This document shows, in pieces, positions 26,746 to 36,137 of a stretch of DNA of 64,000 nt; the stretch's first letter is position 1, and every line of letters starts with the position of its first letter. Location of the stretch: contig CANGBH010000001.1 of the NCBI GenBank assembly GCA_947451935.1, positions 40,067 through 104,066 of the forward strand, read 5' to 3'. The notes below the pieces were generated by a model. The model was not told where the DNA came from and did not search any database. It saw only the letters and a program-made list of their open reading frames with translations. This DNA is from Chitinophagaceae bacterium. Its GTDB lineage: Bacteria; Bacteroidota; Bacteroidia; Chitinophagales; Chitinophagaceae. The translations under genes and the position numbers were made by a program.

Positions 26746-27930
26746 ATGAAACACCTCAAATTTCAAGCAGAAAAGATATTCGATGGATTTGAATTGCTAG
26801 ATGGCAATTATGTTTTGATTACAGATACCGAAGGAACGGTTATTGATATCATTGATGAGACCATAGCAGGAGGCGATATTCAAAAATTGAATGGAATTCT
26901 CAGTCCTGGTTTTATAAATGCCCACTGCCACCTTGAATTAAGCCATTTAAAGGATGTAATTCCACCACATACTGGGCTTATTCCATTCTTATTGGATGTA
27001 GTAGGAAAGCGAGACTTCCCTATGGAGGTTATATTGGATCGAATAAATAAGGCAGAAGTTGAAATGTACGAAGATGGTATAGTTGCCGTTGGTGATATTG
27101 GGAACACAGCCAATACACTGGAAACAAAACTTAAAAGCAGTATTAAGTGGAATAATTTTGTTGAAGTATTAAGCTTCAGTAATGAGCTCGCTCAGAAAAA
27201 TTTAGCACACTATGGTGATGTACTCAATGAATTTGATGAGGCTGAAAAATCAAATCAACTTCAAGTTAATCACTTTATGACGGCTCTTGTGCCCCATGCC
27301 CCTTATACAATTAGTGACCTCACATTCAAAAACATCAACGAGCAAACAAAGCATAAAGTTATCTCCATGCACAATCAGGAAAATCCAGCAGAGGATGAAT
27401 TGTACATAACTGGAGGTGGAGATTATTTACCCTTTTTAAAAAAGTTCGGATTCGACAAAAGCCCTTTCCCCATAACAGGTAAGTCAGCTCTAAGATCCTG
27501 CTTACCACATTTTACAAATGGACAACGGATCATTTTAGTTCACAATACATTTATACCCGAATCGGATATTGATTTTGCAGTCGAGTATGCAAAAGAAAAT
27601 CTTAGCGGAGTTCATTTTTGTCTATGTGTAAATGCAAATTTATACATTGAGAATAAAATGCCTCCTATACCTATGCTCATGAAACATGGGGTTGACATTG
27701 TACTTGGAACAGATAGCTATAGCAGCAATTGGCAGCTTAGCATTTCAGCTGAGGTCAGAACAATCAGAGAAAAACATCCTGAGATACCACTTGAATTAAT
27801 TCTTGGATGGGCTACCAGCAATGGGGCAAAAGCACTAGGAAGAGATAAAGAACTTGGAAGTTTTGAAAAAGGCAAGAAACCAGGTGTTATTCAACTTGAT
27901 GCTAAATTAACTTCGAAAAGATTAATTTAA
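26746..27930 (+). CDS. Amidohydrolase-family deaminase
   Basis: A 394-residue TIM-barrel metal hydrolase of the TRZ/ATZ-like group. Metal ligands are visible: HxH at 60-62 ([10 protein letters not shown]), His 209 ([13 protein letters not shown]), His 266 (ILVHNTF) and Asp 323 ([10 protein letters not shown]), with His 184 (LVPHAPYT). Members deaminate ring or adenosine-like substrates; the NAHCHLELS start is reminiscent of aminofutalosine deaminases of menaquinone synthesis, but no other mqn gene is present, so I leave the substrate open. The start is the ATG at 26746; the frame extends upstream through the prfA start region. Its stop abuts the recO stop. Confidence 0.78.
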   Translation: MKHLKFQAEKIFDGFELLDGNYVLITDTEGTVIDIIDETIAGGDIQKLNGILSPGFINAHCHLELSHLKDVIPPHTGLIPFLLDVVGKRDFPMEVILDRINKAEVEMYEDGIVAVGDIGNTANTLETKLKSSIKWNNFVEVLSFSNELAQKNLAHYGDVLNEFDEAEKSNQLQVNHFMTALVPHAPYTISDLTFKNINEQTKHKVISMHNQENPAEDELYITGGGDYLPFLKKFGFDKSPFPITGKSALRSCLPHFTNGQRIILVHNTFIPESDIDFAVEYAKENLSGVHFCLCVNANLYIENKMPPIPMLMKHGVDIVLGTDSYSSNWQLSISAEVRTIREKHPEIPLELILGWATSNGAKALGRDKELGSFEKGKKPGVIQLDAKLTSKRLI

Positions 27931-28671
27931 TTAATCCTCCAACACAGTTCTAATTACAGATAAAGAACGCATGACCCCAAATGGCTGAATATGTAATGCA
28001 TAGTAATCAATACATGCATTCAATAATTCAAACCGAACTTGCCGGTTCAATTTAATCTGATCAAGATCCTTTACCTGCATGGATCTCAGGAATAAAGAAA
28101 TGCACTCACTATAAGGCTCACATAATATTTGCTGATGAATCGGCATGTTAGAAACAAACTGCCCTTCACGTAAATCAATGATATTATTTGCATTGTCGTA
28201 ATTATCCATCATCCTAAAACCAAAAAAATGTGAAAGGTGCAACATGAAAAATATTGGAATATTTGCTGTTTGATAATTTGTGCTTTTATCTAAACCAACA
28301 AGCAAATCTTCCAAAAAATAAAATAATTCCGGATGAGGGTCGGGTTGGCGTAAACATTTTTGAAGTATCTCAATCATGAATAGCATCACCGAGTTTTTCT
28401 TTACGTCACTAAACAATGATTCATAATAGACCGCCTGCTTGCATTCCTTGATATGCTGTAATGCATTTCGGTCATTATGATATACCGTCATATCTAAGAT
28501 ATTCCCAACTTGCAATTGAGAAGCAGAAACAACAGCTGACTTTTTTGTAGACCTAACACCCTTCACCATATACTGCTGCACACCAAACAATTCCGTAAAT
28601 GCAGAAACAACTAACGATGTTTCGCCATACTTCACAGTTCGAATAATAATTCCTTTTGTTTGATGGAGCAC
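27931..28671 (-). CDS. recO: DNA repair protein RecO
   Basis: RecO loads RecA onto SSB-coated DNA in the RecFOR pathway. The 246-residue protein begins MLHQTKGIIIRTVKYGETSLVV with the N-terminal OB fold, followed by a helical domain (about 80-240). Start is GTG at 28671, six bases after the porZ stop; family alignment from memory fits this start exactly. There is no obvious zinc Cys cluster, as in many Bacteroidota. It is cotranscribed behind porZ and abuts the convergent amidohydrolase gene. Confidence 0.88.
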   Translation of the reverse strand: MLHQTKGIIIRTVKYGETSLVVSAFTELFGVQQYMVKGVRSTKKSAVVSASQLQVGNILDMTVYHNDRNALQHIKECKQAVYYESLFSDVKKNSVMLFMIEILQKCLRQPDPHPELFYFLEDLLVGLDKSTNYQTANIPIFFMLHLSHFFGFRMMDNYDNANNIIDLREGQFVSNMPIHQQILCEPYSECISLFLRSMQVKDLDQIKLNRQVRFELLNACIDYYALHIQPFGVMRSLSVIRTVLED

Positions 28672-28677
28672 AGTAAA

Positions 28678-30963
28678 TTATTTAATGAAAAATATTTTTG
28701 TTGCTAATTGTTCAGTGTTGCTTTCGTTGGATATAAAAATAAGGTAAGCACCACTTGTTATTTTTTCACCTTTATAATTTCGACCATTCCAAACAGCTTG
28801 TCCACCCAATGACCTTGTCTGGAAAACAAGTCTACCATCAAGCTCAGTAATCTTTACCCATGAATTTTCAGGAATACCTTTCATAGCAATAACGCCAGCA
28901 TAACTAGAAGGTACAGGGTTTGGAAAAACAATAACCTTCTGCTTTACAACATCAGGCTCAGTAGCTGTTCCTCTGAATGAACAAATACCCCAATCAGTCA
29001 AAAAGAATACCTCACCAGATTCTTTATTCAAAACGATGTGGTGAACTACATCACTCAATAAAGGACTACTAGTTTTGGTAAAACGGTAAATCACCTTTTG
29101 TCCATCAGCAGAAATCAACCAAACACCATGATGGGTTGCTATCCATTTTCTATCAGCCCCATCAATCGCAATATCATATACTGGCTCTTCACCAAATAAA
29201 AGTCCTGCATACGCATCTTGTTGAACGATTGGCAATAATGCCTCACATTCTGCAGCATTAAAAATATTATCTCCACATTGAATAATTCCAACACCCTTAT
29301 CTGTTCCAACCCAGATGAATCCATTTCGATCAGATGCAATACTCAATACATTCGAAGAGGGAAGATTTCCACTCCCTTTACCCTGACGAAAATACCTCCA
29401 TTGATCATCATTGAGTTGATCAATAGTACTAGCATCATCGAAACAAAATAATCCATTTCCTTTAGGAGAAATAATCCATTTATGAGATGATGCATCTATT
29501 AGTATTTTACCAACAGCATTGTCTGTATATTGAAATGGGACATTGAAACTTTTCCAAGTACCATCAGGCTTCTTTACCAACAATCCATTTGATGCACCAT
29601 AATTAGTTACCCATATGTTATTTTCTTGATCTGAACTGACACCTCCTAGTAAATATGAATTCTGAATTGGTGCAGATGGTGATATGGGACTATTTTGTTT
29701 ATATACCTTTACCTCTGATTGATTAAGGCTTGCTAATCCACCACCAAATGACCCCAAAAAAACATCTCCTGTTGAAAGATCTCCTGTTATTGAAATGATA
29801 TCTGTTAACGAATCCAATTCGGCATTTGTTTGATTGCTATAAGAAGTCCAATTATTCCCATCAAAGCGAAAAACTCCTCCTTTATTTGAATGCCCTTGCC
29901 AATTTTGACCGACAGATCCTTCTGTAGCCCAAATATTTTTATTAAAATAAATAGCTTCTCCGGTTGCAATATCGTTTGGAGAAGAAGGCTTAATCACTTG
30001 TACATTTCTTCCTTCAACGCGGAGAAGTCCTTTTTCGCGATCTGCAACCCATAGCACTCCATCCACTTCTTTGCAATCCAATGGGGCAGAAAGATTGGCA
30101 CTATACAACGTGTGCGTGGAGTCATTAGGACTAGTAAAAATCTCTATATCTGATTGGTCTTGATCAGCTTGAAACATGAATAATTTATGGTTACTCAAGC
30201 GTAATCTGCTAATTGGCTTGGTTGAGGCATAATATAAGGACCAGACGTCAGAACGTTTTATAAAAATAGAATCACCTTTCTGGGCAATCAATTGATCATC
30301 CCATACTAGTAAATCATCGTATTTACCAGCAGAAAGCATGATGTCCTCGTCCAAACTCCAAGCTCCAATTCCATTTGTATTTGAAGAATTATAAGTTGCC
30401 TTTTTTAACCCATTTTCGGTTGCGGCATACATGACACCATTCAACACTGAAACCTGGTAAACTTTTTCTTCTTGAATCGTTTGACCCGTAATGTAAGTAT
30501 CCTTGATTTCATTTTTTGCTGGATTTACTACAATAATACCCAAGTTAGAAGACAAGTAAATGTAGTCTCCTATCCAGGCAACGTTGTTAATGGTCTTATC
30601 CGATGAAGTCTTCTTTAATAAAATATCAGGAATATTACTAACCAAATTACCGTCAATGATGTCGACATTTGAATTTGCATAAACAATACAAATACGATTT
30701 GATATTGGGTCTTTGCCAAGTACCTTCAATCCTATATCTGACAATCCATTTACTTTTGTTTTCCGGTGAAACTCATTATTAGCTTGATCATAGGTAAACA
30801 CACCAAATGGAGTAGCGGCAAATACCTCATCAGAAAAAAGCTCCACATGCATAACATTTCTATTAGGCACATGATCTCTCCATTGTCCTATGGGAGGTAT
30901 TGACTGCGCTTGAATTGAAGCTAAGCCAGCCCATAGATAAAACAGAAAACAGTGCAATTTCAT
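28678..30963 (-). CDS. porZ: Type IX secretion system protein PorZ (two-domain propeller with sorting domain)
   Basis: PorZ is a cell-surface T9SS component; in Porphyromonas it delivers anionic LPS to the PorU sortase. This 761-residue protein has a signal peptide (1-19, ASIQA), starts IPPIGQWRDHVPNRNVMHVEL, and then shows repeated propeller blades (DEVFAATPFGVFTYD, YIYLSSNLGIIVV, MYAATENGLKKA, NIWVTNYGAS, FIWVGTDKGVGII). The last about 85 residues (VIVFPNPVP..ITELDGRLVFQ..NGRNYKGEKITSGAYLI) form a type A C-terminal sorting domain. The combination is characteristic of PorZ; two-component-regulator propellers alone are a less likely reading. First gene of a porZ-recO unit. Confidence 0.82.
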   Translation of the reverse strand: MKLHCFLFYLWAGLASIQAQSIPPIGQWRDHVPNRNVMHVELFSDEVFAATPFGVFTYDQANNEFHRKTKVNGLSDIGLKVLGKDPISNRICIVYANSNVDIIDGNLVSNIPDILLKKTSSDKTINNVAWIGDYIYLSSNLGIIVVNPAKNEIKDTYITGQTIQEEKVYQVSVLNGVMYAATENGLKKATYNSSNTNGIGAWSLDEDIMLSAGKYDDLLVWDDQLIAQKGDSIFIKRSDVWSLYYASTKPISRLRLSNHKLFMFQADQDQSDIEIFTSPNDSTHTLYSANLSAPLDCKEVDGVLWVADREKGLLRVEGRNVQVIKPSSPNDIATGEAIYFNKNIWATEGSVGQNWQGHSNKGGVFRFDGNNWTSYSNQTNAELDSLTDIISITGDLSTGDVFLGSFGGGLASLNQSEVKVYKQNSPISPSAPIQNSYLLGGVSSDQENNIWVTNYGASNGLLVKKPDGTWKSFNVPFQYTDNAVGKILIDASSHKWIISPKGNGLFCFDDASTIDQLNDDQWRYFRQGKGSGNLPSSNVLSIASDRNGFIWVGTDKGVGIIQCGDNIFNAAECEALLPIVQQDAYAGLLFGEEPVYDIAIDGADRKWIATHHGVWLISADGQKVIYRFTKTSSPLLSDVVHHIVLNKESGEVFFLTDWGICSFRGTATEPDVVKQKVIVFPNPVPSSYAGVIAMKGIPENSWVKITELDGRLVFQTRSLGGQAVWNGRNYKGEKITSGAYLIFISNESNTEQLATKIFFIK

Positions 30964-30967
30964 AAGA

Positions 30968-30975
30968 CAAAAGTA
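30968..30975 (-). promoter_or_regulatory. -7 element four bases before the porZ ATG
   Basis: Minus-strand TACTTTTG, a full TAnnTTTG match, is followed by TCTT and then the porZ ATG at 30963. No -33 TTG is seen at the usual spacing. The arrangement predicts a leaderless or 0-2 nt leader transcript. Confidence 0.5.
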
Positions 30976-31011
30976 GCGAAATCATAGTGCCTGAGGGTAA
31001 ATGGAAAAAGT

Positions 31012-31044
31012 TTGAAAGGGAGCGAGTTAAATTTCTTTCCTTTG
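31012..31044 (+). promoter_or_regulatory. Putative promoter of the MMPL exporter
   Basis: TTG at 31012-31014 and TTCCTTTG at 31037-31044 (one mismatch to TAnnTTTG) are 22 bases apart; the ATG at 31060 follows 15 bases later. Divergent from porZ. Confidence 0.4.
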
Positions 31045-31059
31045 TAGGAAATTTATACT

Positions 31060-33408
31060 ATGTGGCAGGCACTTGGTAAGTCAGTCCTTAAATACAGAAT
31101 ACAGCTAATTATTGCAACTGCAATCTTAACAATCCTACTAGCCTACCAAGCCAGTAAAGTAGAATTGAGCTATGAATTCTCAAGGGCAATCCCAACCAAC
31201 AACCCAAAGTATATTGCATACTTGGATTTTAAGAAGAAATTTGGAGAGGATGGGAATCTCTTAACCATTGGATTTGTTACGAACCAACTTTTCCAAGTGA
31301 AAGACTTCAATGCACTTTCTTTTTTTCAAGAAAGGCTAAAAAAGATTGAAGGAGTTGAAGATATAATTGGAATTCCTGGAGCAATTACTTTACACAAAAA
31401 CGACAGTACTGAAAAACTTGATGCAATAAAGATATTTCCTGCAAGAGTAGATAATCAAAAAACACTTGACAGCCTTAAGGATATTTTTTATTCCCTTCCT
31501 TTTTATAGAGGATTACTATATAACCCAGAAACAAAAGCCTATTTATTAGGGGTAAGAATTAATAAAAAAATACTCAATTCAAAAGCAAGAGAAAAAGTTG
31601 TTTCTGCCATTGAAGCAGAAGCAAAACTATTTCAAAAAGAAACCAATTACGAGCTCCATTTAAGTGGTCTCCCATTAATTAGAAATAATGTTGCAGTAAG
31701 GATTGCTAAAGAAATGCAATTTTTTCTTTTGGGTTCTATTTTATTGTCGGCACTAATACTATTCATTTTTTTTAGATCCCTTAGCACAACGTTACTGTCG
31801 TTGTCCGTAGTTATTGTAGGCGTGATTTATAGCCTTGCAACAATCCATATGTTAGGCTTTCGCATCACATTACTAAATGCGCTAATACCTCCATTAGTCG
31901 TTGTAATTGGTATTCCAAATTGTATTTATTTCATAAATAAATACCATACTTCATTTCTCAGAGTTGGCGATAAAACAAAGGCTTTAGAAGAAATGATTGG
32001 TAAAATGGGTGTTGTTACCCTTTTCTGTAACATAAGTGCAGCTGTAGGATTTGCGGTATTTTCTATTACCAAAAGTGCAATCCTTCGTGAATTTGGAATT
32101 GTAGCAGGCATAAACATCATGGCATTGTTTTTCATTTCATTAGTAATGATTCCAATTGCCCTGTTCTACATGAAAGAGCCTAAAAAGAAACATACTGCAT
32201 ACTTAGATAATAAATGGATTATTAGCGTACTCACCAATATCGAAGGATGGGTCTTTTCACATAAAAAAATGATTTATGCATCCACGATTATTCTTGTAGC
32301 ATTTTCCATAGCAGGAATAATGAGACTAAGAACTGAAGCATTTATTGTTGACGACTTACCAAAGAAAGATCCTATATATGCTGATCTTAAATTTTTTGAA
32401 TCCAATTTTAGAGGTATAATGCCTTTAGAAATTTTAATTGACGCAAAAAAGAAGAATGGTATTGCAGGATCACGATCACTCGCAATATTTGACCAAGTTT
32501 CTAGATATAGTGCAATCATAGCAGCCAAGCCAGAAATGGCTAGGCCATTATCTCTTGCAGAGGGATTAAAATTTGCTAGACAAGGATTCTATGATGGGGA
32601 TAGCAATAACTATTCAATGCCCAATGCGTTTGATGGCGCGTTTATGGCAGATTACTTAAAGGCTAAAAAAGACAGTAAAGAAAATGACGGATCACTTCAA
32701 AAGCTTATGTCTGCTTTCATTGATAGCAATAGACAAGTAACTAGAATAAGTGTTAACATGGCGGATGTGGGAAGCAAAAGAATGCCAGAATTGATAGACA
32801 CCTTAGCGCATGAAGCCACAACCATTTTCGATACTAGTAAATTCAACATAACGTTTACCGGAACAAGTATTACCTTTTTAGAAGGAAGTAGATTCATCAT
32901 AAAGGGATTGAAAGAAAGTATATTTTGGGCGTTTTTGCTCATATCCCTTTGCATGCTTTACCTTTTCAAATCATTACGCGTACTAGTATGCTCACTGATT
33001 CCAAACTTAATTCCACTTCTCATGACAGCTGGTCTCATGGGATGGGTAGGCATTGCTATAAAGCCTTCAACAGTTCTTGTATTCAGCGTAGCCCTAGGAA
33101 TTGCCATAGACATCACTATTCGATTTCTAGTCAATTTCAAACAAGAATTACCTAGATTTAATGGCGATGTTAATCAAACAGTAATTCAAACAATTAGGGA
33201 GACCGGAATAAGTATTGTATACACATCCCTTGTTTTGATTGCAGGATTTGTAATCTTTGTCTTCAGTGGATTCGGAAGTACACAAGCACTAGGATGGCTT
33301 ACCTCTTTTACGCTTTTAACAGCAACAGTAACCAATTTAGTGTTGCTTCCTGTTTTATTATTGCAAATTAGCAAACGAAAGAAAATAAATCCAAAAGCAG
33401 AAAATTAG
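31060..33408 (+). CDS. MMPL/RND superfamily exporter
   Basis: A 782-residue inner-membrane protein with the duplicated RND layout: TM1 (about 14-30), a periplasmic domain (about 35-215), a block of five helices (about 216-370 with LLGSILLSALILFIFF and PPLVVVIGIPNCIYFINKYH), then a second TM, periplasmic domain and final helix block (about 625-770). The SSD-like helices place it with MMPL/patched-type exporters of lipids or hydrophobic molecules rather than AcrB-type drug pumps, since no membrane-fusion protein or TolC gene accompanies it. Cargo unknown. A bidirectional terminator follows. Confidence 0.85.
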   Translation: MWQALGKSVLKYRIQLIIATAILTILLAYQASKVELSYEFSRAIPTNNPKYIAYLDFKKKFGEDGNLLTIGFVTNQLFQVKDFNALSFFQERLKKIEGVEDIIGIPGAITLHKNDSTEKLDAIKIFPARVDNQKTLDSLKDIFYSLPFYRGLLYNPETKAYLLGVRINKKILNSKAREKVVSAIEAEAKLFQKETNYELHLSGLPLIRNNVAVRIAKEMQFFLLGSILLSALILFIFFRSLSTTLLSLSVVIVGVIYSLATIHMLGFRITLLNALIPPLVVVIGIPNCIYFINKYHTSFLRVGDKTKALEEMIGKMGVVTLFCNISAAVGFAVFSITKSAILREFGIVAGINIMALFFISLVMIPIALFYMKEPKKKHTAYLDNKWIISVLTNIEGWVFSHKKMIYASTIILVAFSIAGIMRLRTEAFIVDDLPKKDPIYADLKFFESNFRGIMPLEILIDAKKKNGIAGSRSLAIFDQVSRYSAIIAAKPEMARPLSLAEGLKFARQGFYDGDSNNYSMPNAFDGAFMADYLKAKKDSKENDGSLQKLMSAFIDSNRQVTRISVNMADVGSKRMPELIDTLAHEATTIFDTSKFNITFTGTSITFLEGSRFIIKGLKESIFWAFLLISLCMLYLFKSLRVLVCSLIPNLIPLLMTAGLMGWVGIAIKPSTVLVFSVALGIAIDITIRFLVNFKQELPRFNGDVNQTVIQTIRETGISIVYTSLVLIAGFVIFVFSGFGSTQALGWLTSFTLLTATVTNLVLLPVLLLQISKRKKINPKAEN

Positions 33409-33440
33409 TACTATTAATACAACGCGTTTTATGAATTAAA

Positions 33441-33475
33441 AAAAAAGAGGCCTACTTATCAATAGGCCTTTTTTA
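33441..33475. terminator. Bidirectional terminator between the MMPL and TlpA-like genes
   Basis: A perfect 7-bp stem AGGCCTA/TAGGCCT (33448-33454 and 33463-33469, loop of 8) is flanked by an A-run on the left and a T-run on the right, extending the stem with A-T pairs. It can end transcription from both converging genes. Confidence 0.85.
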
Positions 33476-33477
33476 CG

Positions 33478-34605
33478 CTACTTAAAAATACTTCTTAGTT
33501 TGTCTTGCAATGCACTTCCCCTCAATTCTTTTGCAATGACTATACCATCAGGGTCTATTAAAACATTGTATGGAATACCTTCAATTTTATATAATGGAAC
33601 AACTTCACTGTCCCAGAATTTTAAGTCACTCACCTGCAACCAGTCCAATTTATCATTTTTAATTGCCTCTAACCATGGCTCCTTTTCCTTATCTAGTGAA
33701 ACACCTAATATGACAAAGTTTTTGTCTCTAAAGTTCTGATAAGCTTGAACAACATTAGGGTTTTCCATCCTACACGGTCTGCACCAACTGGCCCAAAAAT
33801 CAATAAGAACATATTTCCCACGAAGTGATTTTAACTCAATCATATTCCCATTTACATCCGGTAAACTAAAATCTGGAGCAGGCTTTCCCACTAGTTCAGA
33901 TTCCATTTTTACATTAGACATGCTCTTATAAATTTCGGAAAATTTATAAATTCTTGGCGAGTTAGGAAAGCGAGAACTCAATCCATCAACAACAGGTAAT
34001 ACAAGCGTATCGCTAACATTGTTTTTTGCCATGGTAAGTGCATACAATGCTACTGAAGCAGTAGGCGTAGTGCGAGCAACATCCACTAAATACATTCCAG
34101 TTTCACTTACTGTTTTCATATACGTCTGCTCCGCACGAACCCTTCCACTATCATTAGCAGCTCCAAACGACTGAACTACCCCACGAATTGAATCAATTGA
34201 AGCAATTCTGCTATTGAATCCAATTAAAAGGGATTTTAAATCTTTACTTCCAGACGAACTAACTGTGTACAGATCAGGTTTTTTAATGTCAATTCTTAGG
34301 ATGATTTCATCTTGGTCGGGTACAATAAAAAAATCTCCTTGATCTTTTTGAAAACGTATTCTGTATAGTGCCTCCGGATCTTTTTTACCTCCCCGAAGTT
34401 CACCATGACCATTTTCTTTATCTATTAGTACAGAATCAAAGACTGTTGGGGCAACGCCGTCAAGTTCTACCAAATCTAAATAGACATATTGCTTAGCAGA
34501 CCCATTTACCATATCCACCTTCACTTTAATATTACTATCCCTTTCCTTACATCCAAGCGTTGAAATGAACAAGAATGCCAAAACAATGAAAACTAAATTT
34601 TTCAT
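33478..34605 (-). CDS. TlpA-like thiol-disulfide oxidoreductase lipoprotein
   Basis: A 375-residue membrane-anchored redox protein. A lipoprotein signal has Cys at 19 (FISTLGCKE), followed by a DUF4369-type beta domain (about 25-120), a helical linker and a C-terminal AhpC/TSA-thioredoxin domain (about 238-375) with the active site WCRPC (Cys 275, Cys 278) in LIDFWASWCRPCRMENP and the cis-Pro in IEGIPYNVLIDPDG. Such proteins reduce or oxidise periplasmic thiols; no cytochrome-maturation gene is adjacent. It starts five bases after the gatB stop, so is read with gatB. Confidence 0.87.
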   Translation of the reverse strand: MKNLVFIVLAFLFISTLGCKERDSNIKVKVDMVNGSAKQYVYLDLVELDGVAPTVFDSVLIDKENGHGELRGGKKDPEALYRIRFQKDQGDFFIVPDQDEIILRIDIKKPDLYTVSSSGSKDLKSLLIGFNSRIASIDSIRGVVQSFGAANDSGRVRAEQTYMKTVSETGMYLVDVARTTPTASVALYALTMAKNNVSDTLVLPVVDGLSSRFPNSPRIYKFSEIYKSMSNVKMESELVGKPAPDFSLPDVNGNMIELKSLRGKYVLIDFWASWCRPCRMENPNVVQAYQNFRDKNFVILGVSLDKEKEPWLEAIKNDKLDWLQVSDLKFWDSEVVPLYKIEGIPYNVLIDPDGIVIAKELRGSALQDKLRSIFK

Positions 34606-34610
34606 TCGTA

Positions 34611-36068
34611 TTATTTTTTATTTAAAAATTCATTTAGTAATTCAGTAGCTATACGAGGATCTGCTTTACCTTTAGATACTTTCTTAACCTCTCCTACAAA
34701 AAGTCCGATTAATCCTTTCTTACCTTTTCTGAATTCATCTACTTTGTCAGGCATTGCATTCAATACCTGTTGAACCCAAGCTGTTATTTCATCAGCACCG
34801 GCATCTTGAATTAAATTTTGTTGAGTTGCAATCTCTAATGCAGATGCTTTATCATTCCCATAAAGTTGAGGTAAAATTTCTTGAGCTGCAATGGAAAAAG
34901 CAATTTTACCGTCTGAAACTAACGAAAGCAAACCATCCCATTGAGAAGGACTTATGTCAACAGCATCCCAGCCCAATTCATTGGCATTAAGATGCGACCG
35001 AACTGGACCTAGAAAAAAATTAGCAAGCAACTTTTTATGATTAGTTACAGCAGCGATTCGCTCAAACAAATCGCTTAATGATTTCTCATCAACCAATTGG
35101 AATGCGTCATATTCGGTTAATCCTAAATCATTGATGTAATGATCACTTCGCTGCTTAGGCAAACTAGGTAACTTGCTTTTGATCGCTTCAATAAATGAGT
35201 CTGTAAAATGAAAAGGAGCCAAATCGGGCTCTGGGAAATATCGATAATCTTCAGCATCCTCTTTTGTTCTAATAGCAAAAGTGGTTCCCCTATCGGCATC
35301 ATAACTACGGGTTTGCTGAATAATAGATTCCCCTCTCTCTGTGATTCCAACAAGTCGTTCAATTTCAATTTCAATAGCATGTTTTACGTGCTTAATTGAA
35401 TTTAAATTTTTTACTTCTACACGCGTGCCTAACTTCTTGTCACCCTTCATCCGAATTGAAATATTTGCGTCGCATCTCAAACTTCCTTCTTCCATATTTC
35501 CATCACATATTCCAATCCAACGAACAATCTTTCTTATTTCAGTAACATATGCAGCAGCCTCTTCCGAAGAATGAATAACAGGCTCTGTAACAATTTCTAT
35601 CAATGGAACACCTGCTCTGTTATAATCAAGTAAGGTCAATTCTTCATGCTGATCGTGTATACTTTTGCCAGCATCCTCTTCAAGATGTATTCTTGTAAGC
35701 AACACATCTTTATCTCCAGATGACGTTTTAATAGACACAAATCCACCTGAACAAATCGGTGTAGTATGTTGAGAAATCTGATACCCTTTGGGAAGATCAG
35801 GATAGAAGTAATTTTTCCGGGCGAAGTAATTATATTTTGCAATGTCAGCATGACAAACTAGTCCCATTCTAATTGCATACTCAATAGCCTTTCGATTCAT
35901 TTTAGGGAGCGTGCCAGGATGACCAAGCGTGATGGCACTAACATGTGTATTTGGTGAAGCCCCAAATGAATTAGCATCACCTGCAAATAATTTACTTTCA
36001 GTTTGAAGTTGCGCATGCACCTCAAGACCAATAACCGCTTCATACTTTGATAAAAGATCCCCTGTCAT
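34611..36068 (-). CDS. gatB: Asp-tRNA(Asn)/Glu-tRNA(Gln) amidotransferase subunit B
   Basis: GatB binds misacylated tRNA and phosphorylates it in the GatCAB transamidation complex. The 485-residue protein starts near KYEAVIGLEVHAQLQTESKLF, and has LGHPGTLPKMNRKAIEYAIRMGL, YFYPDLPKGYQISQ, GVPLIEIVTEP and EDYRYFPEPDL, then the C-terminal YqeY-like tail domain. gatA and gatC are not here. The start ATG at 36068 touches a perfect -7 element (36069-36076), an odd arrangement. A TTG codon just upstream overlaps that element. Confidence 0.95.
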   Translation of the reverse strand: MTGDLLSKYEAVIGLEVHAQLQTESKLFAGDANSFGASPNTHVSAITLGHPGTLPKMNRKAIEYAIRMGLVCHADIAKYNYFARKNYFYPDLPKGYQISQHTTPICSGGFVSIKTSSGDKDVLLTRIHLEEDAGKSIHDQHEELTLLDYNRAGVPLIEIVTEPVIHSSEEAAAYVTEIRKIVRWIGICDGNMEEGSLRCDANISIRMKGDKKLGTRVEVKNLNSIKHVKHAIEIEIERLVGITERGESIIQQTRSYDADRGTTFAIRTKEDAEDYRYFPEPDLAPFHFTDSFIEAIKSKLPSLPKQRSDHYINDLGLTEYDAFQLVDEKSLSDLFERIAAVTNHKKLLANFFLGPVRSHLNANELGWDAVDISPSQWDGLLSLVSDGKIAFSIAAQEILPQLYGNDKASALEIATQQNLIQDAGADEITAWVQQVLNAMPDKVDEFRKGKKGLIGLFVGEVKKVSKGKADPRIATELLNEFLNKK

Positions 36069-36097
36069 CAAACCTATATTTTCTGTAATTTACCCAA
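36069..36097 (-). promoter_or_regulatory. Promoter directly abutting the gatB start
   Basis: On the minus strand TTG (36095-36097), 18 bases, then TAGGTTTG (36069-36076) form a near-ideal Bacteroidota promoter. Its last base is immediately followed by the gatB ATG, so the predicted transcription start would fall at or just inside the coding region. Confidence 0.45.
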
Positions 36098-36137
36098 AGA
36101 AATTGTAACCACGCACGATAAACCTTAGTCAAAAAAC

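Noticed and set aside
31060..33408. Reading the RND-type protein as a multidrug efflux pump
   Set aside because: No membrane-fusion or TolC-like gene is adjacent and the helix pattern is MMPL/patched-like.
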